DNA of 64,000 bases, taken from positions 305,096 through 369,095 of the forward strand of contig JAGFNQ010004724.1 of assembly GCA_024364735.1 (NCBI GenBank), given 5' to 3'. Of this stretch, positions 49,396-60,908 are shown in pieces (the first letter of the stretch is position 1; every line of letters starts with the position of its first letter). The stretch is from Boesenbergia rotunda. Taxonomy: Eukaryota; Streptophyta; Magnoliopsida; Zingiberales; Zingiberaceae. The position numbers were made by a program, and so were the translations under genes. The notes beneath the pieces are model-generated. The model was given only the letters and a program-made list of their open reading frames with translations, had not been told where the DNA came from and ran no database searches.

Positions 49396-52300
49396 CTTGG
49401 ACCAGTGGATGTTGGATAGTGGGTGTTCAAGACATATGACTGGAAACAAGTCAAAGTTCACCATGCTAAAATACAAGGACCTAGGAACAGTGGCGTTTGA
49501 CAACAACGCTACACTTTAGGTAATCGGGTTAGGTAACATTAAACTGAGTTCCGACTTTACTATTAAAAGGGTCCTTTTGGTTGATAATTTTAAATTTAAT
49601 TTACTTAGTATTAGTCAACTCTGTGATACTGGATACTTAGTTACTTTTACTAACCAAGATTGCCTGATTAAGAACTTACAAGACCCAAGGGTTATTCTGA
49701 AAGGACTTAGGAAAAATAGCATTTATGTTATAAACATGTCTACCTCACTTAAGTGTTATCTAACTCAGGTAGAAGAAACTAAACTCTGGCATAGGAGATT
49801 AGGACATGTCAATCTAAAGTTAATCTCCAGACTCAGCCAAAAAGAACTAGTTAAAGGCATACCTAAACTTAGGTATCTTGAAGATTCAATTTGTGGTCTA
49901 TGCCAACAGGGTAAACAGACCAAGTCTATCCACAAACCTACCCAATCTGACCTGACCCAATCTGTACTTGAGCTCCTACATTTGGACCTATTTGACTCAC
50001 ATGGAGCCAAGTCACTAAGCGAAAACCGGTACTACTTAGTTATAATTGACGATTATTCTAAATTTACTTAGGTCAAATTTCTTAAAAACAAAGATCAATG
50101 TCTTGAATCTTTTGAAACTTTAACTAAAATTCTTGAAAATAAAAAATATATCCAAATTAAAAGAATTCGAAGTGATCATGGGGGTGAATTCGAAAATCTA
50201 AAATTTACTGAATTTTGTAATAAAAATGGGCATTTTCATGAATTTTCCTTCCCTATGACTCCCCAACAAAATGGTCTAGTTGAAAGACAAAATATAACCC
50301 TCCAAGAAGCAGCTAGAAGCATGCTTAATGAATATAACTTGGCTAATCACTTTTAGGCAGAAGCAGTTAACACTGCTTGCTATATTCAAAATATAATTCT
50401 TATTAATAAAAGACATAATAAAACCCCATATGAAATCTATTATAATAAATCATCCAACCTACATTATTTAAGGGTCTTTGGATGTAAATTCCTCATTCAA
50501 AACACAAAAAACCACTTAGGCAAATTTCAATCCAAAACTTCCCTGGGAATATTTTTGGGATACTCAACCTCAAGTATAGCCTACAGAGTATATAACAAAT
50601 AAACTCTTAAGATTGAAGAAACAACTAATATAGTGTTTGATGAAGAAAACCAATATAATCCGAATCTACAATCTAATCAACCCAACCTAACTAACTCAAC
50701 AGACGATGAGTCTAGACCAAACCAACTCACTGATTTACCCACTGAACCAGTCTTAGACTCACCTACTGAACCAGTCCTTAAACTAAGTTTACCTACTGAA
50801 TCGGTCCCTGAATCAAATTTGATTTCACCTACTGAACCAGTTCATGAACCAACCCAAAACCTACTAGCCGGAATTGAGGCTGAACCAAGTTCTAGGAGAT
50901 CTAAGAAACCCAGGTTAAATCACCCAACTGATCAGATTATAGACGATCCAACTTTAGGGGTAAAAACAAGGTCATCCTATAGAAACCTAAGTCAGGTTGC
51001 ACTAATTTCAAAAATTGAACCTAAGACTATAGAAGAGGCTTTACCCAACCCAGACTGGATCATAGTCATGCAGGAAGAACTAGCCAAGTTTGATAGGAAC
51101 CAAGTCTGGGGCTTAGTATCTAAATCTAAAAATAAATCCATTGTAGACACTAAGTGGGTATTTAGGAATAAATTAAATGACCAAGGTAAAATAGTTAGAA
51201 ATAAAATCCACTTAGTAGCTAAAGCTTTAGTCAGATTGAGAGGCTAGACTATGATGAAACTTATTCCCCTGTAGCTAGACTTGAGTCAATTAGAATGCTA
51301 CTAGCCTTTGCAACCCATAAAGGATTCAAACTATACCAAATGGATATTAAGTTAGCCTTCCTAAATGAGTTTATAAAAGAAGAAGTATATGTAAGATAAC
51401 CCCTAGGTTTTGAAGACTTAGACTATCTAAACCATGTATTCAGACTTAGGAAAGCTCTTTATGGGTTAACACAAACACACAGGGCATGGTATGAAAGATT
51501 ATCTACCTATCTAGTATCTAAAAGTTTTAACTAAGGTCAAATTGGCTCAACTCTACTTGTTAAGATCTTATAAAAGGACATATTTATAACCCAAATTTAT
51601 GTAGATAACATAATCTTTGGATCAACCAACACTAACTTTTTAAAAGAATTCATTAAAATCCTGGAAAATGAATTTGAAATGAATCTAGTTGGTGATCTGA
51701 CCATCTACAAATTAAGCAAACTAGGGATGAGAATTATATTCACTAATCAAAATATGTTAGAGAGTTAATTAAGAAATTTAAGATGGAAAACTCAAAAGAC
51801 CCAAGTACCCCTATGACCACAAATGCTAAGATAAATAATGATTCTGAAGGTAAGCCAGTTGACTTAAAACATTATAGAAGTTCTATAGGGAGTCTACTTT
51901 ACCTAATTGCTAGTAGACCTGATATTCTTTTTGTAGTAGATATTTGTGCCAAATATCAAACCTGTGCTAAGGGATCACACTTAACTACAGTTAAGAGAAT
52001 CGTTAGATATATTAAGGACACTTTAAATGTAGGTATTTGGTATCCTAGAGCATCCAACTTTGAGCTGCTAGGATTTTTTGACTCAGATTATGCAGGTTGT
52101 AAATTAGATAGAAAAAGCACAAGTGAAAGTTGTCAATTACTAGGTCAGAGTCTAGTCAGCTGGTGCAGTAGAAAACAACACTTTGCCTTAGAGGAATGTG
52201 TAGCTCAACTCTTATGGATGATGCATACCCTTAGGGATTTCAACTTAGACTATGCCTAAACCAAGGTATACATTGATAATATCAGTTCAATAAACTTTAC

Positions 52301-52499
52301 CAAAAATCCAATTTACCACTCTAGAACTAAACATATAAAAGTGAGACATCACTTTGTTAGGGACCACGTAGTTAGGGGTGAAATTATCCTTTAACATGTT
52401 GACTCTAAATCTAACCCGGCGGACATTTTTACTAAACCCTTACCTGAGTCTGAGTTCAGTTCATTAAGAAGACAGCTTGGAATGTACTTAATAGAGTAG
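49396..52499 (+). pseudogene. Element H: protease, integrase, reverse transcriptase and RNase H
   Basis: Order: protease DQWMLDSGCSRHMTG (about 49400), pre-integrase KLWHRRLGHVNLKLISRL (49786), integrase ELLHLDLFDSHG, IIDDYSKFT, RSDHGGEFEN and QQNGLVERQN, a proline/threonine-rich linker with repeated TEPVL (50690-50850), RT NPDWIIVMQEELAKF to TKWVFRNKLNDQGK (about 51050-51200), a weakened YVDN in place of YVDD (about 51600), and RNase H DSDYAGCKLDRKSTS (52080) to the stop at 52497-52499. Stops at Gln or Trp codons, e.g. TAG 50069-50071 and TAG near 50357, plus frameshifts near 51235 and 51690. No function is possible. Confidence 0.85.
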
Positions 52500-53338
52500 A
52501 TTTTCTTTTGTTTGTTTTTAATGGATTTACTCATTTTGTTAGTTTCTTTTAATTCAATTTTTTTAAAAACTTTACTTCTAAGTGAAAATGTTTTAGTTGT
52601 TTCATGCTTGGACTCAAAATGAAGCTGCTTATGTTTTACCTAAACTTATTTTGTTTATGAGTTGCTTAAAATTAATTGCTCTGATACATCTAGCTTTTCT
52701 TACTTAGTCATTTTCTATGCTCTAATACATTTCTTAGACTATATGATTTTGATATATAGCAAAGGAGGAGAGAAAAGAAGAGTTCAAAGTTTTTTTCAAA
52801 ATTTTTTCTAAAGAGTTAACGTGTTTTCAAAATATTTTCAAAGAGTTGGAAAGTTTTTCAAAGTGCCAGAAAATTTTTAAAATTTTAGGAAAATTTTTTG
52901 CAAAATATTTTTTTTAAGAATGAATTTTCGATGTTCTTTTGAAAATCGCCTATCGAAAATTGACTTCTATATTTTTTTGGTGATTTAAAAAAAATACTTC
53001 AACTTATTGCATTCCTGAAAATTCTTGAAAAATCATTTTCATACATAGTATTTTGTTATTTTCAAAAGATTTTTAAACACTTAAGCTTTTTTCAAAAGAA
53101 AGCTAAAATTATTTCAAAAAGCTCAAAGTATTTTTAACTTTTAAAAAATAACTTATTCTCTGAACTATTTAAACATAAAAGACTAAGTTCATTTTTTGGA
53201 AAGTATTTGATCAAGGGGGCGATAACTGGTTAAGGGGGAGAGCTCAAAATTACATTTCTCCTTGTTTAATGTTGTTTTGTTTAAAGTTATTTTTAGCTTA
53301 ACTTTGAACTGGGTTGTCATAATCAAAAAGGGGGAGAT
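52500..53338 (+). other. Element H 3' internal region and polypurine tract
   Basis: No coding sequence; TTTTCAAAA-rich filler as in copies 1 and 2. Purine runs GGAGGAGAG (52766) and GGGGGAGAG (53234); the tract AAAAAGGGGGAGAT ends at 53338, followed by TG (53339-53340), the first two bases of the lost 3' LTR. Confidence 0.75.
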
Positions 53339-53340
53339 TG

Positions 53341-54190
53341 TGTTGGGGCAATCGGCTCAAGTATGATCGGGAAGATCATGATTTTGATGTGTGTGTCAAT
53401 ATGGTTAAGGTTAGGGTGTTATGTTGTTTTTGATATATGTGAATGAGTTTTGCAGGACTTAGTGAGTCACACATGGAGGACATATCCGAGGGACGAGAGC
53501 TGATGGAAGAGGACTCCAAGGGCAAGCCTGGAAGTGGACTTCAAAGGGCACACGTGAAGGGTGGCATGGAGGCAAGCCGAGGGCTTGCATGCGCATCCGA
53601 GGGATGATAGCCGGTCGAAGGGGACTTCAAGGGGCAAGCCAAGGGAATATACTTGAAGGCACACGTGAAGGAGAGTCCTCGAAGTGGGGAAGGAGTGCTT
53701 TTGTAAGCTGGGCAGTCGACTAGGAATGAATTAGTCGGTTGCCAGCAGAAGACTGGTAACCCCGAAAAACTAGCCGTTGGCTAGCCACTTCGGTTGGACC
53801 AGTCGACTGCCCACTTCGAGGAGTTGTCCTTTACGCTATTTAAAGGGGGATTTTTGAGCAAGTCAAAGGTACGGTTCTTGAGGGTACCATTGTGTTGTTT
53901 GTGCTCAAAGTCTTCAGCTCTCCCTCTCATTCTTATTTCCATCTTGTAAAGAGGAAGAGGGCAACCTTGTGAAGGTTTTCTCCACTTTGAAGGAGGGTTT
54001 CATAGTGGAGCTTGTGCGTGCGTGTGGATCCTTAGATTAGTCACCTCTCTGAGATGGATACCAAGTAAACAAAGGTGTTAGCATTGTTCTTATCACATTT
54101 ATTGTTTTTGTTTGTGTTTGGCTAACATTTCTTGTAGAGAAAATTGAAAGAAATTATTCACCCCCTCTAGTTTGGCGCCACGATCTATCA
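53341..54190 (+). repeat. 5' LTR of element G
   Basis: 850 bp, TGTTGGGGCAATCGG...CCACGATCTATCA. GTGAAGGGTGGCATGGAGGC unit (53555), single CAGTCGACT motifs (53711 and 53800), TATTTAAAG (53838-53846), and the ATTATTCACCCCCTCTAGTTTGG end, similar in form to the ATTCACCC...CTCTATCG end of the SIRE-like LTRs. Confidence 0.88.
53838..53846 (+). promoter_or_regulatory. TATA box, element G LTR
   Basis: CGCTATTTAAAGGGGG; matches 41495 in LTR F. Confidence 0.6.
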
Positions 54191-54192
54191 AG

Positions 54193-54204
54193 TGGTATCA
54201 GAGC
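54193..54204 (+). promoter_or_regulatory. Primer-binding site, element G
   Basis: TGGTATCAGAGC two bases after the LTR. Confidence 0.93.
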
Positions 54205-54247
54205 TGGTTCGTTTCGGAAGAACTCATTGTCGACCAGAGCATCAAAA

Positions 54248-54932
54248 ATGGCGTTTCAAGAGGGTTATAGCACCGCGAGGCCACCTTTCTTCGACGGAAA
54301 TGATTTCGCGTATTGGAAAAGTAGGATGGAGTATTATCTCATGAACGATATTGAAAATTGGTGTAGTATTGTAGATGGTTTCGATTCACCCGTAAATGAA
54401 AGAGGAGAGCTGCTACCGATGAGAAATTGGATAAAGGAGATGATGAAGAAGGCACAAGCCAATGCGAAGGCTACAATGACTCTCCAATACAGACTCTCAA
54501 AAGAGCAATTGAACAAGGTGGGGCCGTTCAAAACCGCGAAGGAGCTTTGGGAGAAGCTCATTGAGCTCAATGAAGGGTCAAATGAGTCAAGGAGGGCCAA
54601 GATGGATCTCTTGGTGGCACAACTCCAATCACTCACAATGAAGGCCAATGAAACCGTGAGTCAACTACATGGAAGAGTCAAGGAGATTATCAACGAACTC
54701 CATGTCATAGGGGAAAAGGTCAAAAATAGGGACCTTGTGAGGTATGTACTCCAATCTTTCCCTAGGACTACTTTGTCGACATCAATGGTTGATGCCTATA
54801 AAGTTTCTAGGGACCTTTCTACGGTAAAATTAGATGATCTAGTTTGTGAATTCGAATTGCATGAACAAGCTAACATTTCTACTAAAGAGAAAAGTGTAGC
54901 CTTTGTTGTACAAAAGGAAAGGAAGAAGAAGA
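54248..54932 (+). pseudogene. Element G: gag, N-terminal part
   Basis: ATG 54248 gives MAFQEGYSTARPPFFDGNDF, then YWKSRMEYYLMNDIENWCSI, KELWEKLIELNEGSNESRRA, NRDLVRYVLQSFPRTTLSTS and FELHEQANISTKEKSVAFVV. This is a complete UBN2-type gag core, open up to the insertion of C at 54933. It continues at 60909. TTG 54227 upstream in frame is unlikely to be the start. Confidence 0.88.
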
Positions 54933-56303
54933 TGTTGGATCGAGAGATGCGATAGAGGGGGGGTGAATGTCGCAAATCGTTCGGATTTCGTAAAGAGCAA
55001 TTGCGTAGCGGAATAATTAAAATCAGACAATGCGAACACCAAGATTTTTACTTGGTTCGGAGCCTGGGTCGACTCCTACTCCAAGGCCCACGGTCGTTGA
55101 CCGTTTTCTGCGGGCAATTCTATAAGTTCGTAAACCAGTTTACAATTATTGAATACAGAATAAGTGCAGTAAACTTATACAATAAGAAGTATGCTCTTCT
55201 TTTACCGACGTCTGGAGTAGATCGAAGATTTCGGGGCAGCGGGACGTCGTCGGCTCGAATTGGGCAGTATCTGGAGCAAAGTACGAGAGCAGAAGAGCGT
55301 GGAAGTGTCTGAAGAATTGATTACTGAAGAAGAGGGTCGAGGGTCCTTTATATAGGGCTGGGGGTGCCCGGGATGCTCGGGGCGCCCCCCCCCCACGTGG
55401 CTTGTGATCCGGCGTGCTCTCGGTCGTGACTGATCGCTTCGACTTCGGGATAACAGTTGACTGAGGCGCCCGACGCGCGCGGGGCGCCCGGGTTGACCGG
55501 TCAAGGCTTCATCTTCTTCGCGAGGGTGAGCCGCTGCAGCTGCCAGTGGCGTGGCACAGTGGGCGCCCGCGACACGCGGGGCGCCCGATGCGCGCGGGGC
55601 GCCCGAAACATCCGGGGCGCCCCCAAATGTGCTGCTGTCGGGGCGTTTACTTGCTCTGCTGACTTTGGGTTGACTCTGGGGCGCCCGAAACATCCGGGGC
55701 GCCCTGCTCAGCTGCTGCCTCACTCCTTTGAGGCTCTCTGAGCTGCAGAAACACAGTCCTTCGGTCCTGCATCCAGGGTTAGTCCAAAATAGCAATTAAT
55801 AAGTTAATCTTACACAGCCTTGGTTGTCTTGGTTCTGACTTTGGGTCTCCAAAATGGAGCCCTAGGTCGAACCGACGCCTAATGTTCCCTCTAGGGGAAC
55901 GCGTCCTCACCTACTCCTCTCGGGAGAATTTACCTGATGCCAACCGGTTCCTCCAGTTGGACTTTTGCCCGGCAGTCCTTCGCTAGGTCTTGAGTTGCCA
56001 AGCTTCCCTTCGCTTGGTGCCTAGCAGCCCTTCGCTAGGGCTTTTCCTGTCTGGCAGTCCTTCGCCAGTGCCTAGCATTCCTTTGCTAGGGCTTGTCCAT
56101 TCTGGCAGTCCTTCGCCAGAGCCTAGCAGTCCTTTGCTAGGTCTTTTCCTGTCTGGCAGTCCTTCGCCAGTGCCTAGCATTCCTTCGCTAGGGCTTTTCC
56201 TGTAAACTCAAGAAACTTGTTAGACAACGACTAACCCTTAACTTTTGAACCCTTTTGTCAATATCAAAACCTAGGTTTGACTTGGGTGCTTTCTGCACCA
56301 ACA
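54933..56303 (-). repeat. 3' LTR of element C (minus strand)
   Basis: 1371 bp. On the minus strand it starts TGTTGGTGCAGAAAGC and ends CTCTCGATCCAACA. Hairpin array 55970-56205, GGTTCGACCTAGG block (55860-55925), GGGCGCCC repeats (55365-55705), TATATAAAGG (minus, 55346-55355). Same family as LTR E. Confidence 0.93.
55970..56205. repeat. Tandem hairpin array in LTR C (about 10 units)
   Basis: On the minus strand the units read CCTAGC-GAAGGAAT-GCTAGG, CTGGC-GAAGGACT-GCCAG, CCTAGC-AAAGGACT-GCTAGG and CCAAGC-GAAGGGAA-GCTTGG: the same design as at 5401 but with its own mixture of stems. A second copy is at about 60570-60805 in the other LTR. Confidence 0.85.
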
Positions 56304-57379
56304 ATCTCCCCCTTTTTGATATATGGCAACCTAGTTCAAAAAGTTAAGGAAAAAAAATGCTGAAAATAAAATCCTAAGTTAGATTCCCTCCCCCTGGAAG
56401 AAATCTCCCCCTAGGTTTTTCAAAAATAGGTGGTGTGAGTAAAGTACTTGGAAGATTTCATGTTTTGATAATAAGTTAGGAAATCTCTCAAGTTTTTGCT
56501 AAGGTTTTTTTAAAACAAACATTCTTAGTTTGGGAAACATAGAAAATTTTCAGTTTTTTTGAGAAAAACTTCAGACTTTAGAAAATTTTCAATTTTGGAA
56601 TATTTCACACTTTGGAAAATTAAGCAAAAATCATTTTAAGCAAAAATCATTTTAAGCAAAAAACATTAAGTTTCAAAATAGTTCAGAGTTTGGAAATAAG
56701 GCTAACTTTGATTTACCAATTTTTCAGTTCAACCTTTTTGAAGAAGTTTATGAAAATTTTTTTTTAAGATTTTGTTCCCTGTTTCTTTTCCAACTCTCCC
56801 CCTTTGACATATATCAAAAAATGCAAAAAAATTTTTTTGCAATAGTTGAATAAAGCATTTGCTGTACTGAATCAAAACAAGACCTAGGTTTGGTTAACTC
56901 TTTAGGGGCCTGTCTAACCCGATTAGCTCTTACTAACTGTTATAAGCAGTAATTTTGGCTAGGGTTAGTCAAGTTAAGTGAGTTGTTCAAGTTAGATTGT
57001 CTAAACTTGACACTTAACTTGATTGCTGTTCAGTTTGTATTTAGTGCCCCAACTACTGCAGATGCACTGACTTAAAGCATCTTGAGTTAAGGCAAAGACC
57101 TAAGCATCTCATCCCTTTCTAAGTTATCACTCAAAGTACCCTAAGGTGCTTGTGAGATGCTGGCTTCTAGATCTATAGGTGCATGCAATTCTAGGGTTAG
57201 AGCCTAGTCTAAGTCCATTTCGATGAAAACCCTAGTTTTGAAGGGGGTAGTTTTTTGAAATAAAACCAAAAAAAATTTTAAAAGAAACTTTTTCAAGTTA
57301 AAGTAAAAAAAAACAAAAACATTTTAAAAGATATTTTAAGATCAATTTAAAACTCAAAAAAATCAAAAACCGCATGATT
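56304..57379 (-). other. Element C 3' internal region
   Basis: Non-coding. Polypurine tract at 56304-56319 (minus strand TCAAAAAGGGGGAGAT), a second CAAAGGGGGAGAG near 56795, TTTTCAAAA filler, and the stem GCATCTCAT (57104-57112) / GTGAGATGC (57152-57160). Unlike in H, that stem lies downstream of pol here. Confidence 0.72.
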
Positions 57380-59050
57380 CTATTCTACTAAGCATAATCC
57401 TAACTGCCTTCTTAGTGAGCTGAACTCAGACTCAGGTAAGGGTTTAGTGAATATGTCAGCTAGGTTGGACTTGGAGTCTACATGCTTAAGGACTATTTCA
57501 CCCCTAGCTACGTGATCTCTTACAAAGTGATGTTTTACTTCTATGTGTTTGGTTCTAGAATGTTGAATTGGGTTTTTGGTTAAGTTGATTGAGCTAATAT
57601 TATCAATATTGACTTGGGTCTGATTGTAGTCTAGCTGAAAGTCTTTAAGAGTGTGCATCATCCATAAGAGTTGAGCTACACATTCTCCTAGGGCTACATA
57701 TTCAGCTTCAGTTGTGGATAGCGCAACACAGTGTTGCTTTCTACTGCACCAACTTACTAAGCTGTTTCCTAAGAGTTGGCAACTTCCACTTGTACTTTTT
57801 CTATCTAATTTACAACCAGCATAGTCAGAATCAGAGTATCCTGATAACTTAAAGGATGAGGTTCTAGGGTACCAGATCCCTACACTTAGGGTGCCTTTAA
57901 TATATCTTAAAATTCTTTTTAGAGCTGCTAAGTGAGTTTCCTTAGCACATGTTTGGTACCTAGCACACATTCCTACTGAGAAAAGTATATCAGGTCTACT
58001 GGCTGTAAGGTACAGTAGACTTCCTATCATACTTCTGTATAATTTTAAGTCTACTGGTTTACCATTAGGGTCACTATCTATTTTTACATTTGTGGCCATT
58101 GGAGTACTTATGCTTTTAGAGTTATCCATTTTAAATTTCTTAATTAGTTCTTTAGCATATTTAGTTTGATGTACATAATTTCCATCCTTGGTTTGTTTGA
58201 TTTGTAACCCCAAGAAGAAATTGAGTTCCCCAACTAAACTCATTTCAAACTCATTTTCCATTATTGTTACAAAATCTTTTAGAAATTTAGAATTAGTTGA
58301 TCCAAATATTATATCGTCTACGTAAATTTGGGCAATAAATATATCCTTTTCTAAAATTTTAACAAACAAGGTTGGGTCAATTTGACCTTGTTTGAATTCT
58401 TTAGAAATCAAGTAGTTGGATAGTCTTTCATACCAGGCCCTAGGTGCTTATTTTAGTCCATAAAGGGCTTTGCTAAGTTTATAGACATAATCTGGTTTTT
58501 CTGTATTCTCAAATCCTGGGGGTTGTCCCACATAGACTTCTTCCTTAATGAGCCCATTCAAGAAGGCTGACTTTACATCCATTTGGTATAATTTGAATCC
58601 TTTATGGGATGCAAAGGCTAGTAACATCCTAATAGACTCAAGTCTAGCTACAGGGGCATAGGTTTCATCATAATCCAACCCTTCTACTTGACTGAATCCC
58701 TTAGCTACTAAGCGAGCTTTATTTCGGGTTATTTCACCTTGATCGTTTAACTTATTCCTAAATACCCACTTAGTGTCAATTACGGATTTGCCCTTAGGTT
58801 TAGGTACTAACTCCCAGACTTGGTTTCTCTCAAATTGGGCTAGCTCTTCTTGCATGGCTAAGATCCAGTCAGGATCAGGTAGGGCTTCCTCAATAGTCTT
58901 AGGTTCAATCTTTGAAATCATGGCTATTTGACTAAGATTTCTATAGGAAGCTCTAGTTCTGACTCCTATGGTTGGATCACCTACAATTTGGTCAGTTGGG
59001 TGACTGAGTCTGGGTTTCTTGATTTTTCTAGTACTTGGCTCAGCTTCAGG
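57380..59050 (-). pseudogene. Element C: reverse transcriptase and RNase H
   Basis: On the minus strand: AEPSTRKIKKPRLSHPTDQI (linker), NPDWILAMQEELAQF-like RT start, DTKWVFRNKLNDQGE, YQMDVKSAFLNGLI, IYVDDIIFGSTN (catalytic), then RNase H YSDSDYAGCKLDRKSTSGSC, STTEAEYVALGE and HIEVKHHFVRDHVARGE, ending at the stop 57382-57380. One in-frame TAA (58450-58448) replaces Gln in GLKQAPRAW. Otherwise open, well preserved, and the best full-length reference in the window for the RT/RNase H of this group. Confidence 0.9.
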
Positions 59051-59354
59051 TCCATAGCTCTTTTGCACTGTTGAAGGGGCCCACTCGGTTCAGCTCTTCC
59101 TTTGTCAGCCCGCATTGTAGGGTTTGCGTTGCTTTTGCGTCGGCTTCTATCTTGCGCTTTAGAGTATTGTCCCACTCCGTGTAGCTTTGTGGAAGTCCTT
59201 CTGCATTTCGGGGGATCTCCAGACCGGACTGGATAATGATCCACATGTCCACCTGAGTTTTCAGGTGGACCTCCATGCGACTTTTCCAGTAGGAAAAGTC
59301 TTCTCCACTGAAGAGTGGAGGTCTAGCGGTGCTGAATCCCTCTTGCATAGACAT
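59051..59354 (-). pseudogene. Element C: truncated gag fused to pol linker
   Basis: ATG 59354 gives MSMQEGFSTARPPLFSGEDF through TLQCGLTKEELNRVGPFNSA to KELW, about 101 residues; the sequence then jumps to the integrase-RT linker (PEAEPSTRK) in a different frame and stops at once. The gag core is cut before its knuckle. Confidence 0.88.
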
Positions 59355-59512
59355 TTGTTCTGAAAAAGAAAATTTTACAGAGAAAAGTGTCCCAAGACTT
59401 GGTCTTGGATTAGCAGTGCGGGAAAGAAAAAAAATAATTAAATTTGAAAATAAAAAAAAAATCCGAAAAAAAAAAATTTCAAACTGGTGGTTGCACCAAG
59501 TTTGAATTCCCC

Positions 59513-59524
59513 GCTCTGATACCA
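59513..59524 (-). promoter_or_regulatory. Primer-binding site, element C
   Basis: Minus strand TGGTATCAGAGC, two bases from the LTR. Confidence 0.92.
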
Positions 59525-59526
59525 CT

Positions 59527-60903
59527 TGTTGGATCGAGAGATGCGATAGAGGGGGGGGGGTGAATGTCGCAAATCGTTCGGATTTCGTAAAGAGCAATTG
59601 CGTAGCGGAATAATTAAAATCAGACAATGCGAACACCAAGATTTTTACTTGGTTCGGAGCCTGGGTCGACTCCTACTCCAAGGCCCACGGTCGTTGACCG
59701 TTTTCTGCGGGCAATTCTATAAGTTCGTAAACCAGTTTACAATTATTGAATACAGAATAAGTGCAGTAAACTTATACAATAAGAAGTATGCTCTTCTTTT
59801 ACCGACGTCCGGAGTAGATCGAAGATTTCGGGGCAGCGGGACGTCGTCGACTCGAATTGGGCAGTATCTGGAGCAAAGTACGAGAGCAGAAGAGCGTGGA
59901 AGTGTCTGAAGAATTGATTACTGAAGAAGAGGGTCGAGGGTCCTTTATATAGGGCTGGGGGCGCCCGGGATGCTCGGGGCGCCCCCCCCCCCCCCCACGT
60001 GGCTTGTGATCCGGCGTGCTCTCGGTCGTGACTGATCGCTTCGACTTCGGGATAACAGTTGACTGAGGCGCCCGACGCGCGCGGGGCGCCCGGGTTGACC
60101 GGTCAAGGCTTTATCTTCTTCGCGAGGGTGAGCCGCTGCAGCTGCCAGTGGCGTGGCACAGTGGGCGCCCGTGACACGCGGGGCGCCCGATGCGCGCGGG
60201 GCGCCCGAAACATCCGGGGCGCCCCCAATGTGCTGCTGTCGGGGCGTTTACTTGCTCTGCTGACTTTGGGTTGACTCTGGGGCGCCCGAAACATCCGGGG
60301 CGCCCTGCTCAGCTGCTGCCTCACTCCTTTGAGGCTCTCTGAGCTGCAGAAACACAGTCCTTCGGTCCTGCATCCAGGGTTAGTCCAAAATAGCAATTAA
60401 TAAGTTAATCTTACACAGCCTTGGCTGTCTTGGTTCTGACTTTGGGTCTCCAAAATGGAGCCCTAGGTCGAACTGACGCCTAATGTTCCTCTAGGGGAAC
60501 GCGTCCTCACCTACTCCTCTCGGGAGAATTTACCTGATGCCAACCGGTTCCTCCAGTTGGACTTTTGCCCGGCAGTCCTTCGCTAGGTCTTGAGTTGCCA
60601 AGCTTCCCTTCGCTTGGTGCCTAGCAGCCCTTCGCTAGGGCTTTTCCTGTCTGGCAGTCCTTCGCCAGTGCCTAGCATTCCTTTGCTAGGGCTTGTCCAT
60701 TCTGGCAGTCCTTCGCCAGAGCCTAGCAGCCCTTTGCTAGGTCTTTTCCTGTCTGGCAGTCCTTCGCCAGTGCCTAGCATTCCTTCGCTAGGGCTTTTCC
60801 TGTAAACTCAAGAAACTTGTTAGACAACGACTAACCCTTAACTTTTGAACCCTTTTGTCAATATCAAAACCTAGGTTTGACTTGGGTGCTTTCTGCACCA
60901 ACA
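59527..60903 (-). repeat. 5' LTR of element C (minus strand)
   Basis: 1377 bp, same parts as 54933-56303. Length differences: G10 against G7 near 59550, C15 against C10 near 59985, one A near 60227 and one C near 60488. TATA box on the minus strand at 59942-59951. Confidence 0.93.
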
Positions 60904-60908
60904 GAAGA

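Larger units (their letters stand above)
45521..53340 (+). mobile_element. SIRE-like Ty1/copia element H, decayed
   Basis: 5' LTR 45521-46682, PBS 46685, gag, protease, integrase, RT, RNase H to 52499, tail and polypurine tract ending about 53338. Its 3' LTR is cut almost at its first bases by element G: TG at 53339-53340 is what remains. At least a dozen stops and a gag frameshift make it inactive. Confidence 0.85.
54933..60903 (-). mobile_element. Element C: internally deleted SIRE-like Ty1/copia element
   Basis: 5971 bp with LTRs of 1371 and 1377 bp, flanked by GAAGA (54928-54932 and 60904-60908). On the minus strand: LTR, PBS, gag start, a deletion junction at about 59051, RT and RNase H, tail, polypurine tract, LTR. 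Gag C-terminus with knuckle, protease and integrase are missing. LTRs differ by eye at eight substitutions, all transitions, and four indels in homopolymer or short runs; about 0.2 million years at 1.3e-8. Confidence 0.93.
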
